From Saccopteryx bilineata (Eukaryota; Chordata; Mammalia; Chiroptera; Emballonuridae), in assembly GCF_036850765.1 (NCBI RefSeq), contig NC_089492.1, forward strand, positions 98,847,022 to 98,911,021: DNA of 64,000 nt, given 5' to 3'. The notes beneath the pieces are model-generated. The model worked only from the letters and a program-made list of their open reading frames with translations. It searched no databases and was not told the origin of the DNA. The first letter of the stretch is position 1. Each line of letters starts with the position of its first letter. Of this stretch, positions 45,009 to 56,015 are shown in pieces. The translations under genes and the position numbers were made by a program.

Positions 45009-45952
45009 TTTACCATCTGTCCAAATCCAATGCGAGCCTGAATGGCTACAATAGTGGTGGCCACTGGTCTTTACATTGTCTTTCAAACTTTGATCTGCAA
45101 TCCACCTGAAATTCATTTTTGTATGTGCTGTGAATTAAGGGTCAAGTTTCTTTTCTTTCTCTATATGGAGATCTATTTGACCCATTTTTATATATTAGTC
45201 TGACTCTTATTTCCTCAGATCTCTGTTAACTGCCACCTTTTGTCATTATATGACTTTATTTTTGGCTTCTCTTTTCAGTTCCATGAGTCCTGTAAAGCCA
45301 GGAGCCGCCATCGTGGCCATTCAATGCAGGTTCGCATTAGAGTCAGACAGACGGTAATGAAACAGTGGAGCCAAAAACTGGTGGGCCATCAGCTTTAATT
45401 CTAGCTTGCACCCAGCGGGCAAGAAATACACACAGTGGGAAGACACTTCCCTTTCCATTCAGGGCTCCCAAAGCCTGACTTTCCTAGAATCCTAGAAACT
45501 TACCCGAGTTTCCTAGAATCAACGGTTTCTAGCTCACCAGCCTTATTCACCTGTTTCCCATCTCCTTCTCTATGCATAAACTGACTTCTGTCTCAGCACT
45601 CCACCATTTTGGCTGTTTCTCTGCTCTCCTCTCTAATGCTAATCTCAGGAACCGAGAGAGAGCAACCTCCTGGTCTACCTCACTTTATAGTATAGAAATC
45701 AAAACCTTTACTCCAGTATACGAACAAGGAAGTCTCTGATACAAAGTCACTTATCTGAGGCATAATGGGATTCCTTGTGAGAGGGCACCACCCTACATCA
45801 AAAAGGGTGGGAAAGGCTTAGTCTTAAAACTAAGCCTCAGGCTATAATGACTCGGTCTGCTTAAGGCCTGTCCCCCACACACAGTGCAACCTATAATAAG
45901 TTTGCAAAGGTGCACTTTTGACTGGTCACAGGAAAGCAACAAAAGATGATAG

Positions 45953-46356
45953 AGCCCTGGCTGATTGGCTCAGCGGTAGAGCGTCGGTCTGGCTTGCAGG
46001 GGACCCGGGTTCGATTCCTGGCCAGGGCACATAGGAGAAGCGCCCATTTGCTTCTCCACCCCCCCCCCCCCCTTCCTCTCTGTCTCTCTCTTCCCCTCCC
46101 GCAGCCAAGGCTCCATTGGAGCAAAGATGGCCCGGGCGCTGGGGATGGCTCCTTGGCCTCTGCCCCAGGCGCTAGAGTGGCTCTGGTCACGGCAGAGCGA
46201 CGCCCTGGAGCGGCAGAGCATCGCCCCCTGGTGGGCAGAGTGTCGCCCCTGGTGGGCGTGCCGGGTGGATCCCGGTCAAGCGCATGCGGGAGTCTGTCTG
46301 ACTGTCTATCCCCGTTTCCAGCTTCAGAAAAATACAAAAAAAAAAAAAAAGAAAAG
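45953..46356 (+). repeat. SINE type A in the mariner-like element
   Basis: 12-bp TSD AAAAGATGATAG (45941-45952 and 46357-46368). CTCF-like cores on the minus strand at 46222-46234 and, one base shorter, at 46244-46255. C11-type run at 46061-46072. Confidence 0.94.
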
Positions 46357-46882
46357 AAAAGATGATAGAAATGTGAAATCTGCACCAAATAAAAGGAAAA
46401 CTCTCCCAGTTTCATACCTGTTCAGTGCAGTTCGATGTGGGCTCACGCACAGATTTTTTAGGGCTCCTTAGGTAGCTATCCCGTATAGCCTCTACAGACT
46501 CGTCGCTGACTGATGGCCTACCAGAACGGGATTTCTCCACCAAACTGCTGGTTTCCTTCAACTGCTAGCCCACCAAGTAATGTTATTCCTATGTGGTGGT
46601 GCTTCGTTATAAACACGCCGATATTCACGTTGCACTTTGGTCACGGATTCGAATTTAGCGAGCCACAGAACACACTGAACTTTCCTCTGTACCGTCCACA
46701 TCTCGACTGGCATGGCCGTGGGCTGCTCCGCTGTATACACGGTGTTACGTTGTCATCTGTGCATGCGTACATGCTGCCACATCATGCTACAGAAACTGGG
46801 AGAGTTTTCCTTTTATTTGGTGCAGATTTCACATTTCTATCATCTTTTGTTGCTTTCCTGTGACCGGTCAAAAGTGCACCAT

Positions 46883-47252
46883 CCCTGGCCGGTTGGCTCA
46901 GTGGTAGAGCATTGGCCTGGCGTGCAGAAGTCCCGGGTTCGATTCCCGGCCAGGGCACACAGGAGAAGCGCCCATCTGCTTCTCTACACCTCCCCCTCTC
47001 CTTCCTCTCTGTCTCTCTCTTCCTCTCCTGCAGCCAGGGCTCCATTGGAGCAAAGTTGGCCCAGGCGCTGAGTATGGCTCTATGGCCTCTGCCTCAGGCA
47101 CTAGAATGGCTCTGGTTGCAACAGAGCAATGCCCCAGGTAGGTAGAGCATCGCCCCCTGGTGGGCATGCCAGGTGGATCCCAGTTGGGCGCATGCGGGAG
47201 TCTGTCTGACTGCCTCCCCGTTTCCAACTTCGGAAAAATACAAAAAAAAAAA
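46883..47252 (+). repeat. SINE type A in the mariner-like element
   Basis: Perfect 13-bp TSD AAAAGTGCACCAT (46870-46882 and 47253-47265). It sits inside the mariner terminal repeat. CTCF-like core on the minus strand at 47151-47163. Confidence 0.95.
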
Positions 47253-47379
47253 AAAAGTGCACCATGACTTTACGGACACACTGTATATCAATTTACAAAC
47301 TTATTTGACCAACAAGTCCATTTATCTGTCTTTGTCTTAATTACTATAGTTTTCATTTTAACTCTGATATCCAGTAGAG

Positions 47380-47444
47380 CAGTGGTTCTCAACCTGTGGG
47401 TCACGACCCCCGCCTGGGTCGTGACCACAGGTTGAGAACCGCTG
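47380..47444. mobile_element. 65-bp hairpin MITE (hAT-like, family 4)
   Basis: Two arms of 30 and 29 bp (47380-47409 and 47416-47444) pair almost perfectly around a 6-base spacer. They start CAGTGGTTCTCAACC and end GGTTGAGAACCGCTG. It has no interior. Flanks (CAGTAGAG / CTTTACAT) are not a clear TSD. Confidence 0.8.
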
Positions 47445-47980
47445 CTTTACATCGAATAAGCTTATCAAATTCCATGCATATGCACAGGCACACACATGCA
47501 TGCACACTCATAAATTGTTGGAGTTTTTTCATATTGCATTAAATTTTGAGATGTTTGGATAAAAGTGGCATATTTTCATTGAGTCTTCAACCCACATAGT
47601 GTATTTCCACAATTATTTAGGTCTTTCATTTCTCTTAACAGAATTTACTAGTTTTATGTACAGAGATCTTTAACATTATTTTTATTGCTAGATATTAGTT
47701 GTTAATAATATGAATGGTATCTTTAGAAATTTCTTTTTCTTTTTGCTAAGGTACAGTAATACAGTTGATTTTGTGTGTTGACCTATGTTCATCTACCTTG
47801 CTAACATGCTGTTAATTCTGATAATTTTAACAAGCTGCCTATTATTTTTTATTGTCTGTGAATGATAGTTATAATTCTTTTCTGATCTTTTAATTCTCTT
47901 GTCTTACTGTACTGAGAAGGATTGCAGCACAGAATAGAAGTGATGAGAGTTTTTTTTTTCTTATCTCAAAAGGAAAGTTT

Positions 47981-48521
47981 ATACAGGCCAGTAGTCCCCA
48001 CCATTGTGGCCATTCACATGCAGATTCCCATTGGATTCGTGCAGACAGTGAAGAAACAGTGGAGCCAAAAAATGGTGGGCCATTCTTTTATTCAAGGTCT
48101 GTTTCGGCTGACAAGCAAACATACAGGGAAAACACTTCCCTCTTCATTTAGGGTTCCCAAAGCCACTGACGCATTCTCCAGTTCTACAACCAAGAGAATC
48201 TTCTCTGGTTTCTCCTAGAATCAAAGGCCTCACCAGTTCCAAAGCCCCTCACCTCTGGTACCCCATCTGCACTCACTCTGCCAACATGGCTTCTTTCTCT
48301 GCAAAGCTGGCTTCTCTCTCTTTTTACTTCTCCTTCCTTTTAAAACTTTTCTGGCTTGAAACCTCTCCTGCAGCAAACATTAGCATAACAATGGTTTTTA
48401 CCAAGCAGGAAGGTAATCTGCAATTTCACGGGTCACATACCTGGTGCTGCCCAGCTCCATTTTTAACAATAAAAGTGAGCAAACTAAAAAACTACAGATT
48501 TTACAACCTTATTTGCCCAAC
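47981..48521 (-). mobile_element. Solo LTR A, antisense, in L1
   Basis: On the minus strand it starts TGTTGGGCAAATAAGG and ends GGCCTGTAT. Direct repeats GAAAGTTT flank it (47973-47980 and 48522-48529), longer than the usual 5 bp, so the right edge may be off by a few bases. Polyadenylation signal AATAAA on the minus strand near 48095. Second LTR A of the cluster, opposite to 41881-45075. Confidence 0.85.
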
Positions 48522-48640
48522 AGAAAGTTTTCAGTATTTCATCATTAAATATGATGTGATTTTTTGTTTGTTTGTTTTTTGGTATATGCCTGTTCCATTT
48601 ATTATGGTTACATACCAGTTAAGAACTTAGTGGCGTAAAG

Positions 48641-48931
48641 CAGTGGTCCCCAACCTTTTTTGGGCCACGGGACAGTTTAATATCAGAAAATATTTTCACG
48701 GACTGGCCTTTAGTGTGAGACAGATAAATGTATCACGTGACCGAGACAAGCGTTAAGAGCGAGTCTTAGACGGATGTAACAGAGGGAATCTGGTCATTTT
48801 TTAAAAATAAAACGTTGTTCAGACTTAAATATAAGTAAAATGGAAATAATGTAAGTTATTTATTCTTTCTCTGCGGACCAGTACCAAATGGCCCACGGAC
48901 CAGTACCGGTCCCGGGGGTTGGGGACCACTG
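48641..48931 (+). mobile_element. Non-autonomous hAT element, family 2
   Basis: 291 bp, CAGTGGTCCCCAACC to GGTTGGGGACCACTG, with a perfect 8-bp TSD GCGTAAAG (48633-48640 and 48932-48939). It splits an old repeat that resembles 36085-36510. Confidence 0.94.
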
Positions 48932-48939
48932 GCGTAAAG

Positions 48940-49440
48940 CATCCATTTATTACCATGAATTCTGTGGATTAGGAATATAGATAGGGCACATAGTGCAACA
49001 GTTGTCTGCTGTTGTTGTCTGAGGTCTTGGCTGCAAGATGCAAAGGCAGAGAGAGGAATCACATGAAGGCTTATTTACTCGTAGGTCTGGTTGTTGATGC
49101 TGGCTCTTGGGAGGAAGCCTCATTCCCGAATAAAGAACATCAGATAGAAGCTGTATACTTTTACAGCCTAGTCTCAAAAGTTATGCATACATCACTTTTA
49201 CTGCACTTTGACTAGAGTACTTAAAAGCCCCTATCCAGATACAAGTGATGGAAACATAGACCCTGCTCTTTGGTGAAAAGAGAGTCTTATCAGACATATT
49301 ATAAGAAGAGCATTTGGGATGACATACATACATACATACATACTTACTTATCCATGTATATTTATGTGTGTGTGTGTCATCTAGAGAAAGAAATGTAGAG
49401 AATATGATCTGCTATAAGGTTTTTTTTGTTGTTTGTTTGT
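48940..49440. other. Old repeat remainder and microsatellites
   Basis: The first roughly 300 bp continue the unassigned old repeat begun near 48615. A (CATA)n run is at 49322-49343 and a TG run at 49362-49377. Confidence 0.5.
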
Positions 49441-49471
49441 TTTTAAAATCAGATTAAGAATATTCCTGTCT

Positions 49472-49904
49472 AGCCCTGGCTGGATAGCACAGTTGGATAG
49501 AGCAGTGGTCCCCAACCCCCAGGCCGTGAACCAGTACCGGACCGCAGAGAAAGAATAAATAACTTACATTATTTTCATTTTATTTATATTTAAGTCTGAA
49601 CGATGTTTTATTTTTTAAAAAATGACCAGATTCCCTCTGTTACATCTGTCTACGACTCATTCTTGACGCTTGTCTCGGTCACGTGATACATTTATCCGTC
49701 CCACCCTAAAGGCCGGTCCATGAAAATATTTTCTGACATTAAACCGGTCCATGCCCAGAAAAGGTTGGGGACCACTGGGTTAGAGCATTGTCCGGAAGCA
49801 CAGAGGTTGCTGATTCGATCCCCTGTCAGAGTATATATAGGAACAGATTGATGTTCCTATCTCTTCCTCTCTCTAAAAATCAATAAAATAAACATTAAAA
49901 AAAG
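49472..49904 (+). repeat. SINE type D, split by a hAT element
   Basis: Head AGCCCTGGCTGGATAGCACA, B-box GATTCGATCC, tail AAAAATCAATAAAATAAA. TSD TTCCTGTCT (49463-49471 and 49905-49913). Without the hAT insertion it is about 150 bp, the VES-like plan. Confidence 0.9.
49503..49777 (-). mobile_element. Non-autonomous hAT element, family 2, inside a SINE
   Basis: 275 bp, inverted relative to the copy at 48641. TSD GGATAGAG (49495-49502) and GGTTAGAG (49778-49785), 7 of 8, located in the SINE A-box, so the hAT is younger than the SINE. Confidence 0.93.
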
Positions 49905-50109
49905 TTCCTGTCTCTTCATAATATGTATTTAATGGTTTTGTTTTAATTGTTGAAATGAACATGATTTTATCTTATTGTGATAAATTGCATTGATTGATTA
50001 TAATTCAGCTTGGTTGTGATTTATTGTCTTTTTAATATATTATTGCACTTGTTTTGTTAATACTTTTTCTTTTGAGGATTTTGCATCTTTGAAAGCTCCT
50101 TGAGGGTAG

Positions 50110-50230
50110 GAACCAAATTCCATGCTTTGACTCTTCTGAATAATGCTGCTGTGAACATACAAGTGCAAGTTTTTATATGGACTTATGTTTCCATTTCTCT
50201 TGGATATATACCTAGAATATGAAATTCTTA
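50110..50230 (-). mobile_element. L1 3' fragment, antisense
   Basis: GAATAATGCTGCTGTGAACATACAAGTG and CCATTTCTCTTGGATATATACCTAG are typical antisense L1 3' strings. The jump from ORF2 sequence at 50090 back to 3' sequence means this is a separate L1 insertion. Confidence 0.7.
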
Positions 50231-50615
50231 CTGGTCTGTGCCTGGCATTCTACATTTCTTTTGTATTACATTCTGTCTGCTTTTATTTTACCTCTGTGGT
50301 ATCATCTGAATGTCCTTTGTTTCAAACACATTATACATTCCCCAGCTCATTTCTGTTAGTTTTTCAAATGGCTCCTAGACTTTGATGAATCTGTACCGGG
50401 TATTAGCTGAAAGAGAAGCATTTTCCCAAATCATCACTTGAGGAAACACTCTTTTGTTATAAAGGACTTTTGTTCGTATTAATCTGGATCATTTTTGCTT
50501 CATTCCTTAGTCTTCATTAGCTTTACTATTAGTTTATTCTTATCTTAATCTTTATAACGCAACTCTTAATGTTGATTAAGGTTTCATCTATTTCACAGTA
50601 TTTTTTTGGTGTATA

Positions 50616-51215
50616 CAGTGTATCCGTAAAGTCATGGTGCACTTTTGACTGGTCACAGGAAAGCAACAAAAGATGATAGAAATGTGAAATTTGCACCAAA
50701 TAAAAGGAAAACCCTCCCAGTTTCTGTAGGATGATGTGGCAGCATATGCGCATGCGCAAATGATGACGTAGCACCATGTATACAGTGGAGCAGCAGCCCA
50801 CGGCCATGCCAATCGAAATGTGGACGGTACAGAGGAAAGTTCAATGTGTTCTGTGGCTCACTAAGTTCAAATCCATGACCAAAGTGCAACGTGAATATCG
50901 GCGTGTTTATAACGAAGCGCCACCACATAGGAATAACATTACTTGGTGGGATAAGCAGTTGAAGGAAACCGGCAGTTTGGTGGAGAAACCTCATTCTGGT
51001 AGGCCATCAGTCAGTGACGAGTCTGTAGAGGCTATAAAGGATAACTACCTAAGGAACCCTAAAAATTCTGTGCGTGAGCCCACATCGAACTGCACTGAAT
51101 AGGTATGAAACTGGGAGAGTTTTCCTTTTATTTGGTGCAGATTTCACATTTCTCTCGTCTTTTGTTGTTTTCCTGTGACCGGTCAAAAGTGCACCGTGAC
51201 TTTACGGACACACTG
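50616..51215 (+). mobile_element. Non-autonomous mariner-like element copy 3 (uninterrupted)
   Basis: 600 bp, TA on both sides (50614-50615 and 51216-51217). Terminal repeats extend about 35-45 bp, beginning CAGTGTATCCGTAAAGTCAT and ending GACTTTACGGACACACTG. It holds the partial transposase ORF 50776-51102. The best copy for defining the family. Confidence 0.92.
50776..51102 (+). pseudogene. Truncated mariner-type transposase N-terminus (108 codons)
   Basis: Residues of about 15-68 form a helix-turn-helix domain of the kind at the N-terminus of many IS630/Tc1/mariner transposases (key elements: VQRKVQCVLWL, VQREYRRVYNEAPP, WDKQLKETGSL). Residues of about 72-100 begin a second HTH with the GRP motif (GRPSVSDESVE). 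The frame stops soon after, and the DDE/D catalytic domain is absent. In principle it could still bind terminal repeats. Frames in copies 1 and 2 are similar but broken, so it is unlikely to be a conserved host gene. Confidence 0.8.
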
Positions 51216-51217
51216 TA

Positions 51218-53879
51218 TTTATAGCTGTTGTGTTGTTTCTGTTTTAATTTGGGTTGGTTTAAATTTGTTTTTCTTAATTTTAAATATAAAGCTTAAAAGC
51301 AACCAATTCAAAAGATAAACTGTCAATAGTTTATTTTTTTTTGGCACTTATCCTTGACTGTGTACTTTGATTAGCATTAGGAGTAGCTTTACAAGTAGTT
51401 TTCAAAAGAAGAAATACATGTTCATTAACTTTTACCTGGTTTCACATGGTTTTGTAAGACAGACTAAAGATATTTATAATTTGCATTACTTTACACATTT
51501 ACATTATAAGCATGAGTAATTTAAAATTGGAATATTTGACCAGATGTAAATTGTTTATTATTAAAAGTTACTTACTAGTGCATGTGTATTTTTTTTAAAT
51601 AATTTGGAAAGTTAATGAATTAAGAAAAATGTTCTCATTGTTAATTTTACTCTTTATCTTTAGTAAAATGGTGACAATAAATCAGCCATATTAGTCTTAA
51701 CACTTAGGTTTTTAAAAAAATCAATGAAAAGTGATAATTCTATTTTCAGTTCATGTGGATTTCATTTTATTTTAAACAAAAGTAAAAGGAAAAAGGAAAT
51801 GTGACTTGCCACTTTGCACACGCATTGTTTATTTCCTAGTAGAGAAATTACTCACTTTGGGGGTATAATTCTGTTATTTATAGAAACTATTTAGTATGTT
51901 TTATGTTTGTTTCAGAAGGCAAAAACCATTTTTGTATTTGAAATAATTGTACCTTACTCTTAACCAAGTAAGAGATTAGAAAAAGTAGTGCCTGAAGACA
52001 ACCAAATTATTGCAGTGAATTTTCATGTGGTACATTATTCATGTGTTTCTGTCTACGCCTGCAGCTTAACCACTCCCCAAAGCAGCCCCAGTGTTTTGTC
52101 TGTATCCTACCCACTTTTGCCTGCGTGCTCTGTCTGCTCTCTCTCCTTCAGTTTCTTTGTCTCTCTTTATAAATAAGTAGAAAACCTTTCTTTCGTTCAG
52201 AGAGCAAAAGGTCCAAGAGAAGAGCTGTCTTAAGTTTTTATTTGTGCCAACTAGAAGTGCTTCGTGGTAGGCCATCTGGACTGGAGGATTTCCTTAGAAT
52301 GTAAAGTATGTCATGAGATTTAGAAAGCTGGGATTTGCTCTCGAAATATCTGGGAAAGCAGCAGGAAACGTAGACTGGACTAGTTTATATTGCTTGTAAC
52401 GTAGGTGGCAAGAATGGAAGACAGCTTGCCTGGTCTCGCTTCAGTGTGTGGTTCCTCTGCGCTTGTGAACTTCTGCACTGGTAATGTATCTCCTTTCCTG
52501 GGAATTCAGACCTGTCTCACAGACTTTACTGCATGTGACAAAAGAAGTCTGAGGAGTTTGGAATAAATCTAGATCCCTTCTTCATTTTTTAATTCCTCCT
52601 ACTTTTAGAAATATGTGTTAATAATGGCATAAATAAAGTATTTAAGACTGTAAACTTGGTATAAACAAATATATTCCTTTTGTGAGGACAGAGTGGGCTT
52701 TGCTCAAATTGTTCTTTTCCTGCCTCCCCCCCAAAAGAGAGTCATTGTATTATTATTCTTGAGGGGAAAAATTAAAACAGCAGCTTTTAATGGGAAGTAA
52801 TCAAAAAGTGTTTCTTAAATAGGAAATCAGCGATTGTATAGTTTAACTGGACATTTGCTTCTATGAAGTCTAATGAAAAACTTCATCTAAAGTAATCAGT
52901 TATCTGAATATGTTTTTAATTCCATGTTATATTAAGATTTTGAAAAAAATTTTCAATTGTAAACAAATTCTGGGGATAGAAGGAGGTGAAGTTCTTTTCT
53001 GGAATCTGCCATCATGCTCAGAGTACTGTACAAAATGTGTTTTAATTTTTTTTACTTAACAGTTTCTCTTTTAATGATGCAAGTAGGTAAATTTTTAGTA
53101 AGAATATCATACAAGGAAAATACAAAGTTAGTTTTAAAAATAGAAAATAAGTCAAAAACATTATTCATGTTACTTCATTTAAACCAGAAATTTGTCTTAT
53201 TTTCATATAGTCATGTTGCTCACTGGAGGTAATTAATATTGTCATTTACTAAAGAAATAAAATAGCTTTAATAGTTAAAATGCCTTATTAAAACTTCTTT
53301 GTGAAAATAATTTAAGAAATATTAATTCCTGCATAAATATAAATATATCTTCATATGAGCTGCTGTGTTTTTATGAATATATTTTCATGATTTTTTTCTA
53401 AAAATAAATTTTAGCTTTAGAATACATAGTGCTTGGCTTCTTGATATAGTATTGAATATTTGTCTTTATATGACAGTATTTGAAGATAGCAAATTCCATC
53501 GTAGAACAAAACCAAAAAATCATTTATGTTGCCAAATGATTTTTACAGTTTAATTGATTTTTAATTTACAATGTGACAAATCAGTCCTAATTTTGTTTTG
53601 TGTTTTGAAGGAATAATATTTAAAGATTGGGTCTTTCTTTGGATGCATTGTATTGATTTTTGTCTTACTAACCTTAGACTATGCTGTTTGAACATCATAC
53701 TTATATTTTTACAGAAATGTTTTCATTCACTATGCATAAAAATCTACAAATTAACCAAATGTATTGAAAGTTAGGGTGCATTAATAAATAGATTCACATT
53801 GGAGGTTAAGTTAGCTCAGCTATTTTTTACTGAGAAAATAATTTAAATTTTGTTTACAAAGAATTTTATTTTGTAGAAA
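51218..53879. other. Intron 1, no recognised element
   Basis: About 2.7 kb of AT-rich sequence free of recent SINEs, the longest such gap after 16629-20860. Nothing identified. Confidence 0.5.
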
Positions 53880-54180
53880 GTTCATCCAGAAGTACAAGAA
53901 AGCAAAAAATTCTCTGAAATCTCACTTTCCAGACACATGCCTCTATATTCTTTACATCTGTATATGCATGTACGCCTGTCCATGGCTATACAGTTCTACA
54001 CAGATACAGAATTAAATGTTGCCCTGCAAGGTTTTTCTTTTCCATTGTATGTTGTCACTCTTCCCATACCTATTTATAATTATAAATATACACCATTCTT
54101 TTAAAGACCTACAATAATATACCATAGGACAACCATTTATTTAATCAGTTGCCTATTAATGGTCCTTAGACAGTGCTTTC
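53880..54180 (-). repeat. Possible L1-type fragment
   Basis: TTGTATGTTGTCACTCTTCC, AATATACCATAGGACAACCATTTATTTAATCAGTTGCC resemble old L1 3' sequence. Low confidence. Confidence 0.4.
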
Positions 54181-54789
54181 TTTTTTTTTTCTTTAAACAA
54201 TGCCTGGTATTGTTACTGTTTTCTCATGGTTCTGCACCCATATCAACTCCTCTAATCTTCTAATCCTTAGCCATGACTATTCTACACAATAAGGTCTGCT
54301 AGTGTCTTAACGTAAGTGCTTTAGGAAGGGGAGATCAGAAACCTTTTTTTATTCAAACTAATGTTTTTTGGTTGGTATTTTGTAGCATGTACTTTTATGA
54401 AATGGACACTGCCCCCCTCCCCCAAAGGTTTATAGGTAACAACTAATTTTAAGGTTATATTGTTAGTCCTGAAATCTGTCATAAAATCCAACTGGTTTAG
54501 TTGTTTTTATGACACAAAACTAGGACTTTTTGGAAGTGCAACTTCATTTTCATCTGTTTTGGAATTTACTTTGCAAAAATGGTTTCATTCCTCCAAAAAA
54601 ATAGAGTGAGCAAATTATTTATGTAGTTTAGTCATTCTTATCCCCCCAGCCTCTTTCAAAAGAGAAAAATCACTCAACTTTTTTGCCCCTTCCAAGGTAT
54701 AATACAGTATATGTTTTAATTTTTATGACATAGATGTTCTGTAATCTGTGGATGCCTCCATATTGTCCCCTACTGTGTAATACCAGAAG

Positions 54790-55000
54790 TACTGTATTTT
54801 TTGCTCCATAAGACACACCTGACCATAAGACACACCTAGGGTTTTAAGGAGAAAAAAATAAGAAAAAAAATATTCTGAACCAAATGGTGTGTTAAAATAA
54901 TTAATAAAATACCATATTTTTTGCTCCATAAGAACGCATGGTCATTTCTCCTCCACTTTTGGGGGGGGTAAGTGCGTTTTATGGAGCGAAAAATACAGTA
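54790..55000 (+). mobile_element. Palindromic MITE, family M3, copy 1
   Basis: Starts TACTGTATTTTTTGCTCCAT and ends ATGGAGCGAAAAATACAGTA. An internal repeat of the terminus (TACCATATTTTTTGCTCC) is at about 54911. A TA-type target site suggests Tc1/mariner affinity, but the superfamily is not certain. Inverted copy at 55808-56015. Confidence 0.75.
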
Positions 55001-55284
55001 ACTGTTATTAAATTTTGTGTATATTACCTCCTTGCTTTATAGTGTTATTCTGTAAACAGTTATTTATTTCTGTATTTTTGAACTTTATATAAAGGTCATC
55101 TGACCTTTTTACACTAATATTCCAGATGTTTCATGTAACCATAATTTGTTTTTATCACTGTAATATTCTGTTGAATGTTTATATATTTATTTGCACATCT
55201 TATAAGTTGATAGACATTTAGGTTGTTTCTACTTTGTTACTGTTCTGAACTATGCTGTTGTGAACATTCTTGAACATGTTTTTT

Positions 55285-55490
55285 AATGTAGGTGTGTGCA
55301 AGAGCACAGATTGGGAAACTGCCTGGCAGGCTACCTGTTTTGTAAATAAAGTTTTATTGGAACATAGTCACAACCTAATCATTTACATGTTTATCTATAG
55401 CTGTTTTTGTGTTACAAAGGCATCTGAGTACTGTAGTTGCTACAAAGACTGTATGGTCTGCAAAACCTAAAATATTCACTAGTCTATTAC
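55285..55490. mobile_element. Old hAT/Charlie-like fragment in L1
   Basis: TTTTGTAAATAAAGTTTTATTGGAACATAG, CTGTTTTTGTGTTACAAAGGC and GTATGGTCTGCAAAACCTAAAATATTCACT recall a common old mammalian DNA transposon. Name not certain. Confidence 0.5.
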
Positions 55491-55807
55491 AGAAGTTCAC
55501 CTACACTGCTGTAGGTCAGGTTATATACACCTAAGAGTAGAATTGCTAGGTCATAGGTCATAGAATGTGTGCATCTTCAGCTTTATCAGATAGTGCCAAA
55601 GTGCCCTCCTAAAGTCATTGAAACAGTTTACTTCCTATCAGTAATGTATGAGATTAACTTCACGTCTATCCCTGGTAACACTTGATGTTGTCAGACTTTA
55701 TATTTTTTATCAGTTTAGTGAACATAAATGGTATTTCATATGGCTTTAATAATATTCCAAGATTATTAATGAGGTACTTGCCTCATTTTATATGTTTACT
55801 GGCCATT

Positions 55808-56015
55808 TACCATATTTTTCGCTCCATAAGACGCACTCCCCCCCCAAAAAGTGGAGGGGGAAATGCCCATGCGTCTTATGGAGCAAAAAATATGGTATTT
55901 TATTAAATATCTTAACACACCATTTGGTTCAGAATATATTTTTCTTATTTTTCTCCTTAAAACCCTAGGTGTGTCTTATGATCAGGTGCATTTTTATGGA
56001 GTAAAAAATACGGTA
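55808..56015 (-). mobile_element. Palindromic MITE, family M3, copy 2
   Basis: Starts TACCATATTTTTCGCTCCAT and ends ATGGAGTAAAAAATACGGTA, reverse of the copy at 54790. Internal hairpin around 55840-55860 (CCCCCCCC / GTGGAGGGGG). Confidence 0.77.

Larger units (their letters stand above)
41881..45075 (+). mobile_element. Solo LTR A in L1, interrupted by two further insertions
   Basis: Begins TGTAGGGCAAATG and ends CTTTACA, with a 5-bp TSD TTGTC in the L1 (41876-41880 and 45076-45080). LTR A sequence proper is 41881-41893, 42264-42707 and 45014-45075, about 519 bp. That agrees with the 541-bp antisense copy at 47981-48521. A polyadenylation signal AATAAA is at 42663-42668. The interruptions are an antisense LTR (41894-42258) and an LTR element (42708-45008), each with its own TSD. 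Confidence 0.85.
45909..47283 (-). mobile_element. Non-autonomous mariner-like element copy 2, with two nested SINEs
   Basis: Right terminus GACTTTACGGACACACTG followed by TA (47284-47285). At the left the outer roughly 20 bp of the terminal repeat are missing; it begins at GGTGCACTTTTGACTGG. The minus strand keeps the start of the transposase N-terminal domain at 46740-46558, ending early. SINEs at 45953-46356 and 46883-47252 interrupt it. Confidence 0.85.
45291..47314 (-). mobile_element. Solo LTR (A/B group), antisense, in L1, containing a mariner-like element
   Basis: On the minus strand it starts TGTTGGTCAAATAAG and ends GGCTTTACA, with a perfect 5-bp TSD AGTCC (45286-45290 and 47315-47319). 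LTR sequence proper is 45291-45908 and 47284-47314. The part at 45291-45880 is clearly homologous to the LTRs of element B. A mariner-like element with two SINEs occupies the gap. Confidence 0.85.
40990..50100 (-). mobile_element. Old L1, antisense, host of a nested insertion cluster
   Basis: L1 segments lie at about 40990-41880, 45076-45290, 47315-47980, 48522-48600 and 49920-50100. Read consecutively they keep the antisense L1 order: 3' region near 41230-41870, then the ORF2 part with AATCCACCTGAAATTCATTTTTG, CTGTCTTTGTCTTAATTACTATAG, CTTTCAGT-like at 48527, and TTTTGAGGATTTTGCATC at 50073. The breaks coincide with LTR, hAT and mariner insertions whose TSDs restore the L1 sequence. No intact L1 ORF remains. 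Confidence 0.78.

Noticed and set aside
46513..46863. Minus- and plus-strand frames around the second mariner-like copy, considered as a domesticated gene
   Set aside because: The frame is short, truncated and interrupted by SINEs in related copies. There is no sign of conservation within the window.
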